From assembly GCA_963377175.1 (NCBI GenBank), contig CAUJNA010003024.1:307001-371000 (forward strand): a stretch of 64,000 nt of DNA, written 5' to 3'. The position numbers were made by a program, and so were the translations under genes. This DNA comes from Effrenium voratum. Its lineage: Eukaryota; Sar; Dinophyceae; Suessiales; Symbiodiniaceae. Of the stretch, positions 58,500 to 64,000 are shown in pieces; positions within the stretch are counted from its first letter, which is position 1; every line of letters starts with the position of its first letter. Below the pieces are notes generated by a model that was not told the origin of the DNA, searched no databases, and saw nothing but the letters and a program-made list of their open reading frames with translations.

Positions 58500-59575
58500 G
58501 AGAGGATGACTTAAATTTCCGCAGGTGCGCAGCGAAAACACATTCACCCCGCCTTCAACCAGAGGGCCCGACCCCGTGAGACACGTTTTCACCTTCTGTG
58601 GGCTTTTTTTGGGCATGATGGGAACGTTCGCATCGGAATGTTCAACATTTAGACGTGTAAACCAAAGTTGTACAGCAATTCCATGTGTCATGATGTGTTC
58701 GAAAAAAAGGTTCCAGAAGTATGCAAATGATAAATTTGTGTCTTCGATTGGGAAAGACTCTTCGGTTTGGGTGGAAGACCATGCTGAATGCGCGCAGTCA
58801 TCTTTTTGAGTGTACCCTTTGGGGGGAGTTAAAGGAAACCAAATGGAAGCCGATTTCATTTTGGGGTCCCATTAGGTCAAACCCATTTTGCCTTGTCAGG
58901 GGCAGTTGAGCTGAAGATGCCAAGTTGCTTAGTGACACAAACATCAAGCCGACTCACGCTCAGTCGATCGGGCAATGTCGGTGCACTTAACTTAGGTTTT
59001 CCGCAACACCTAAGAGAGGAATCGCTCAAAGACCCCTTTCTTGCTGGTGCTCAGCAGTGAATGACCTTCCGGGTTTTGGGAATGAACCTGAAGCTTAAAG
59101 GACACCATAGGGGATGGTTTATCGGGGGCATCCCCTCATTCTTCATTCTTTCACCACGGGAGTGCACAGGCCATGTTCGGAAGAAGCCTGAAAGAGTTCG
59201 GAAAGGAGTCCACTAGCAAGCAACCATGCCAGTGGGAGGTAATGTTCAAAGGAAAATGTTTTTGCTCAATGATCTTGACTGAATTTGGTTGTCCCCCACA
59301 ACCCCATTCTAATGATTTATGTATGTGTCTGGCAGGGTGACCCCCCAAAATTAGTGTTTTCCTTTGGATTCCCTTTAAATGACCCCAAACAAGGGCACTC
59401 AAAACACAAGACACGCCCATTTAAGCCCTAGTAGGTGTGAGCCAGGACTACCGCTTCACGCCGCCCTACCGCATCCGTGGCACTTGGCTTCTGCCTGCGT
59501 CTCTTGGCAGTGGGTTCGCTTCCTTTCTCCTTCTGGCCTCATGATTTTACCATGATCACAGTCACCCGCGTTCAG
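58500..59575. other. No recognised gene
   Basis: ORF 58,440-58,859 (-, 139 codons) and shorter ones show no family motif. Confidence 0.35.
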
Positions 59576-59581
59576 TGACTC

Positions 59582-59670
59582 AGTTGCTCAGTGGCTCCCT
59601 GTTTCCTTTTTTTGGTGTTGCTGCCCCACTAAAATGGTCTTCCTTTCGTTTCCAGGGTCACTGAACAACT
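59582..59670. repeat. MITE-like element with AGTTGYTCAGTG termini (copy 2)
   Basis: AGTTGCTCAGTGGCTCCCT ... CCAGGGTCACTGAACAACT; 89 bp, same interior as 3,015-3,114. Confidence 0.8.
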
Positions 59671-59937
59671 GAGGTGATGGGTGAAGGGAAGCAACCGAAA
59701 CCATTTTCTGACTTTGATATTTTTTCTGGGAACGGTCAACATGACCCATGTCCTTGGGGCTTGTTACTGTCCCACCCCAAGCAGGGCTCCTTCACAGAAA
59801 CTCATGTTGCGACCATTTGAGTTGCATGTTTTGCTTTTTCAACACCACAAATAAGGAAATGGACACCACCATCACCATGGACCAGTTGCGGAGTGTTCGA
59901 TCGGTGTATAATTCATGCATCCGGATCCCTAAGGCTC

Positions 59938-60030
59938 GATGGAGGGCTTTTTCGGGCCCTCGAAACTGGTTCTCCATAGGGTCCGGGTCGGGGGGTGTTT
60001 TTATTGGAGGGGTCCCGGGACCCGTCATGG
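59938..60030. repeat. Family 7 repeat (copy 3)
   Basis: GATGGAGGGCTTTTTCGGGCC, CTGGTTCTCCATAGGGTCC, TTATTGGAGGGGTCCCGGG. Confidence 0.6.
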
Positions 60031-60533
60031 GCAAGGCAACCCATATGTTGAGAAGGTTTCGAGTTTTTGGTGCTTCCGGTGCTGCACTGAGAGCGCCCCC
60101 CCCCCCCCCCCTTTTTTTTTCATGAATACCAGCGAACCAGAAATCACAGGGGCTGGGCCAAGCGCCCAGCAAAGACAAAGTTGCTGTGCTGTAGACTTCC
60201 CCAGAGTTAGCTCCCCTTGTTGTTTTTTTGCTTGTTTGGGGTCCCTTTGTTTTCCACTAACCGGGCAAAATACAATATTTTGTTGCTGGGGTCCTAATTC
60301 CAGCCAAGTAGAATGCCCGGTTTGCTGGGTGTGTTAGAGTTGTCTGGCTTGCTGGGCCCCAAAAGGTTCCGGAACTTCCGGCTCGGGATGGGGGCTGGGG
60401 TCCTATTCCCTGTCGGATGCTCCGGCTTCAACCTTGGCGGGTGTCCGCCAGTTCAGGTTTTGAAAGCTCACAGAGGTGAAACATCGTCTGAACATGTGTT
60501 TTTTGGGGGCACCCCCGATGACACAAACACGAA

Positions 60534-61349
<816 letters not shown>

Positions 61350-61350
<1 letters not shown>

Positions 61351-62320
61351 CATACATCTTGTTTGATGATACTTACTAAGCGCAACAGAACTTGCTTTAG
61401 ATACATGATGGGTGTTGTGCCTATATTTATGACAGAACTTGTTTTTTGCTTCGATCTTGAGTTGGACAAGGCGCTTGTGGCTTCCAGCTATTTCGGCCCC
61501 AGCAGATCTACCGTGGCCCGGTCTATCCGTTGGCCTCGCCATGGCTACAGTTACTATCGCATTGACTGGCCGCGTCGTGACCCACTTGCCCAGCGGCGCC
61601 CATTTTTCTCCTTTTTTCTGGAAGGGTTGTATTTGTAAACTCAACCAAACCAAAAAGGATGCCCTTTTTTCCCCATGGCCAGTGAGCATTTAAGGTGATG
61701 AGCGCGGAGGAGTTTCAAGAGTGGTGGGACAAGCACGTTTCAGCCCGAGATTCTGTGTGCTTCTATGACGCCTTGAGACTCGATTTGCAAAGAAAGCAGC
61801 GACCAAAATCAGGGAAACCAACTAGCAGGGATACAGGGGAAAAAGGGATACGGGAGGATCCCCCTGATGCAGCTTGACAAAGTTTATGGGAAATGGCGCC
61901 AAGGGAATCCCCCCATATCCGCGCTCCCTCCGTATCCCCGCTTGTTCGTTTGTCCAACAAAAAGCAACTTGACCGTGGAACGCTCAGCGGCCATATCGGT
62001 TTCGCGCTTGGAAATCCGAGGCTTTAGGCCCCACATCCGAGGCTTTAGGCCCCAAGTGGGGACAGGGACAAATGGCTATGTGGGGGGTCTGGCTTGAGGC
62101 TTTGCAGACTGTTCTCTGGGCCAACAATGGTTTCTCGATTTTTTGCTGGTGAGCCCACTCAAGCACCATTTCGGAGGCCCCTTTCCTATCAGCAGGAAAG
62201 ATTCCCTTCGGCCCCCAGTTCTGACCAAGGGGAACTTTGCCCATGTGGTTGAGATATCATCTTTTGAGTGGTTTTCCAACCAACGGTGATCCCATGTTTA
62301 CCGGATCCTTTTAGAGTGCC
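61350..62320. other. No recognised gene
   Basis: Short frames only. CCGAGGCTTTAGGCCCCA occurs twice at 62,019-62,055. Confidence 0.35.
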
Positions 62321-62326
62321 CTCGTC

Positions 62327-62600
62327 CTATGCATGCCTCTATGCACTCACTCTGCAGCATGCCTCTATGCACTCACTCTGCACTCGTCCTATGCATGCCT
62401 CTATGCACTCACTATGCATGCCTCTATGCACTCACTCTGCACTCTCCCTATGCATGCCTCTATGCACTCACTCTGCACTCGCCCTATGCATGCCTCTATG
62501 CACTCACTCTGCGCTCTCCCTATGCACGCATTCACTCACTATTTGTCCTATGTACTTGAGCTGTGCACTCACTCTCTACTTCTTCCTATGCACTTGAGCC
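62327..62600 (+). repeat. 36-bp tandem array (CCTCTATGCACTCACTCTGC)
   Basis: About seven units of CCTCTATGCACTCACTCTGC with ACTCGTCCTATGCATG, some shortened. ORFs in three frames (MHASMHSLC) are artefacts. Confidence 0.95.
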
Positions 62601-62659
62601 ATGCAGAACGCAACGATTTTACCGGAAGAACCCTTCGCAATGCTTTCGGGACAAACAGT

Positions 62660-62795
62660 TAATGTTGACCCCGGATTAACAAACCCCTGTTTAGTAATAT
62701 GGGGGTGTCCCCGGTTTTGGTGGGGATTTATCACTTTTGGAGGGGAACACCCCCATATTAATAAACAGGGGTTTGTTAATCCGAGGTCAACATTA
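62660..62795. repeat. Fold-back element with TAATGTTGACC termini
   Basis: Left arm TAATGTTGACCCCGGATTAA then ACAAACCCCTGTTTA; right arm TAAACAGGGGTTTGTTAATC then CGAGGTCAACATTA. The arms of about 50 bp also pair through ATATGGGGGTGT / ACACCCCCATAT. 136 bp. The next base starts a family 1 copy. Confidence 0.9.
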
Positions 62796-62874
62796 CCTGG
62801 AGTCTCCCTCTTAACCTTCAAAAGTGGGCCCATTTGACCCGAATCTTGCTTTGGGTAATCAGAAGCAGACTCCA
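62796..62874. repeat. Fold-back element, family 1 (copy n)
   Basis: Left CCTGGAGTCTCCCTCTTAACC, loop GAATCTTGCTTT, right AATCAGAAGCAGACTCC. It abuts the preceding hairpin without spacer. Confidence 0.7.
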
Positions 62875-63070
62875 CATAGACGCTTTCCTGAAGCGACTCA
62901 GGAGGCTTGAGGTGTTTTTTTTGGAATACCGAAGCCATCCTTTTGTGTTTTTCTTTTTGGGGGGACCCCCTTTGATTTTGGGCATGTTTTTAAGAGAAAC
63001 ACCTCCCCTCCTTTGGGATCTATCCGTGTTTCCACTGAGGAGACTAGTTGCTTAAGACTAGTTGTTATTT

Positions 63071-63140
63071 TCTCTGTTGGTTTTAAAGGGAATCTATCAC
63101 TACTGGACATATTTGTTTCTGTTGTTTTTTTCCAGGGGTC
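63071..63140. repeat. Family 4 short element (copy 3)
   Basis: TCTGTTGGTTTTAAAGGGAATC ... ATCACTACTGGACATATTTG ... CCAGGGGTC. Confidence 0.65.
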
Positions 63141-63890
63141 TTAGCTAAATGAAAGATCGTGCGATCTTCTGAAGCGATGGACTCAGGAGACCTCAACCCA
63201 AATGGTGGTTTATGTGGGGAATTTCCCCCCAACCACCTTATTTCAGGCTGGTGAATTATAATTTACGACCTTATTTCAGGTTGGTTGAGATATTTACCCA
63301 GATCCTTTGGTGGGGTCATATCCACTCAGGAGACAGGAGGTGGCCCGCCGGGAGCAGCTGAAAAACTTCCGGCAGCTGCAGCTGGCCACCAGCGACGGGG
63401 CTCCGCTGACGTCGTCGAGCCCCTGGCAGCTGCCAGCGGAGAGCGTGACGGCGGTGAAGCGAGAGCTGCTGACCACCCGAGGCCGGAGAGCGACAAAAAC
63501 AACCGGGCTTCCCTCTGTTTTATATATATATATATTGTGTGTTGCCCTGTCCTTCGCGGGAACCCCCTTGGTTTTGGTGGGAAACCCTGTGTCTTCTGCC
63601 GGGAAGCCGCCCTGTCCATGGTGGTTGGGAAACAGTTTTTACATTTTTGCTTGTTGTGGTTTAGTGGTTGAAATCCAACCACTCAACTGCAAAAAAATAA
63701 ATGTTTGCTCCCCAAACCCAACGTCAACCAAGGAATGGGGCGTGTAAAAAAACAAAAAAAGTCAAAGCAGAGTTCCGTTTCGGACTTTCGTCACTGGCGT
63801 GGTTACCAGTTTGGTGGGAAACAAATGGGGCGATGTATTCTAAAGGCATGAGACAAAACAACTGGGGCGAGGAATCTTCCATTCGTCTGA
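63141..63890. other. No confident gene
   Basis: ORF 63,285-63,747 region contains an Ala/Arg-rich stretch (about 63,340-63,500: REQLKNFRQLQLATSDGAPL in one frame) with some coding character, possibly an exon, followed by a TA run at 63,522-63,537. Not resolved. Confidence 0.3.
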
Positions 63891-63892
63891 GT

Positions 63893-64000
63893 GGCTCCCA
63901 GCCAATCATCTGTTCAACTCAGTTGTTGTTGATCTTGTTGGTTGGTTTAGTGGTTGGTTTCCGAATCAACCCCACAAAAAGTGTTTTTTAGCAGGGGATC
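63893..64000. repeat. Family 3 element (copy 4, cut by window end)
   Basis: TGGCTCCCAGCCAATCAT at the left; TTTTTAGCAGGGGATC at the window end. Confidence 0.65.

Overview
The window looks like nuclear DNA of a dinoflagellate, of the Symbiodiniaceae, Polarella or Prorocentrum kind. This is inferred from the overall pattern, because there is no rRNA or other marker gene. The signs are: sparse genes cut into many short exons with GT/GC-AG introns; a non-LTR retrotransposon with host-like accessory domains; very dense short fold-back repeats without any transposase; and many micro- and minisatellites. A 13-base match to the core of the dinoflagellate spliced leader lies at 26,988-27,005. No operon, Shine-Dalgarno, CRISPR, plasmid or phage feature was seen.

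Layout. 0.8-2.2 kb (+): a gene for a protein of eight LEA-like 37/41-residue repeats. 3.8-9.6 kb (+): a LINE carrying an AP-endonuclease domain, a reverse transcriptase (YADD), three C2H2/C2HC zinc fingers and a ubiquitin-specific protease (USP, peptidase C19) domain, spread over several frames. 13.4-14.4 kb (+): a Q-rich small ORF and an exon with the C-terminal half of a RING finger; a 54-bp perfect palindrome lies between them. 14.4-18.5 kb: repeats only. 18.8-20.6 kb (+): a short ORF running into a GTAA satellite full of splice-donor-like words. 21.4-23.5 kb: three interspersed repeats, a coiled-coil exon (-) and two nested inverted repeats. 25.1-25.4 kb (+): one exon.

27-36 kb (+): a multi-exon gene of unknown function (at least 14 candidate exons, one with a methyltransferase-like motif). 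A second, minus-strand gene (five candidate exons) lies between its first two exons. 39.4-46.6 kb (-): a protein kinase (P-loop, catalytic Lys, HRD, DFG, subdomain XI) plus upstream helical exons. Its longest putative intron region holds six or more unrelated tandem arrays. 46.7-64 kb: no convincing gene; a mosaic of at least eight families of short inverted-repeat elements, duplicated blocks and long GT/AC microsatellites.

Genes here do not form a pathway. The strongest unusual item is the LINE with zinc fingers and a USP-type deubiquitinase with Cys and His boxes preserved. Next is a roughly 90-110 bp fold-back family (about 17 copies) whose arms exist in exchangeable versions. Exon limits are my own reading of frames and splice motifs, without transcripts; several genes show frame breaks that could be decay, tiny introns or sequence errors.
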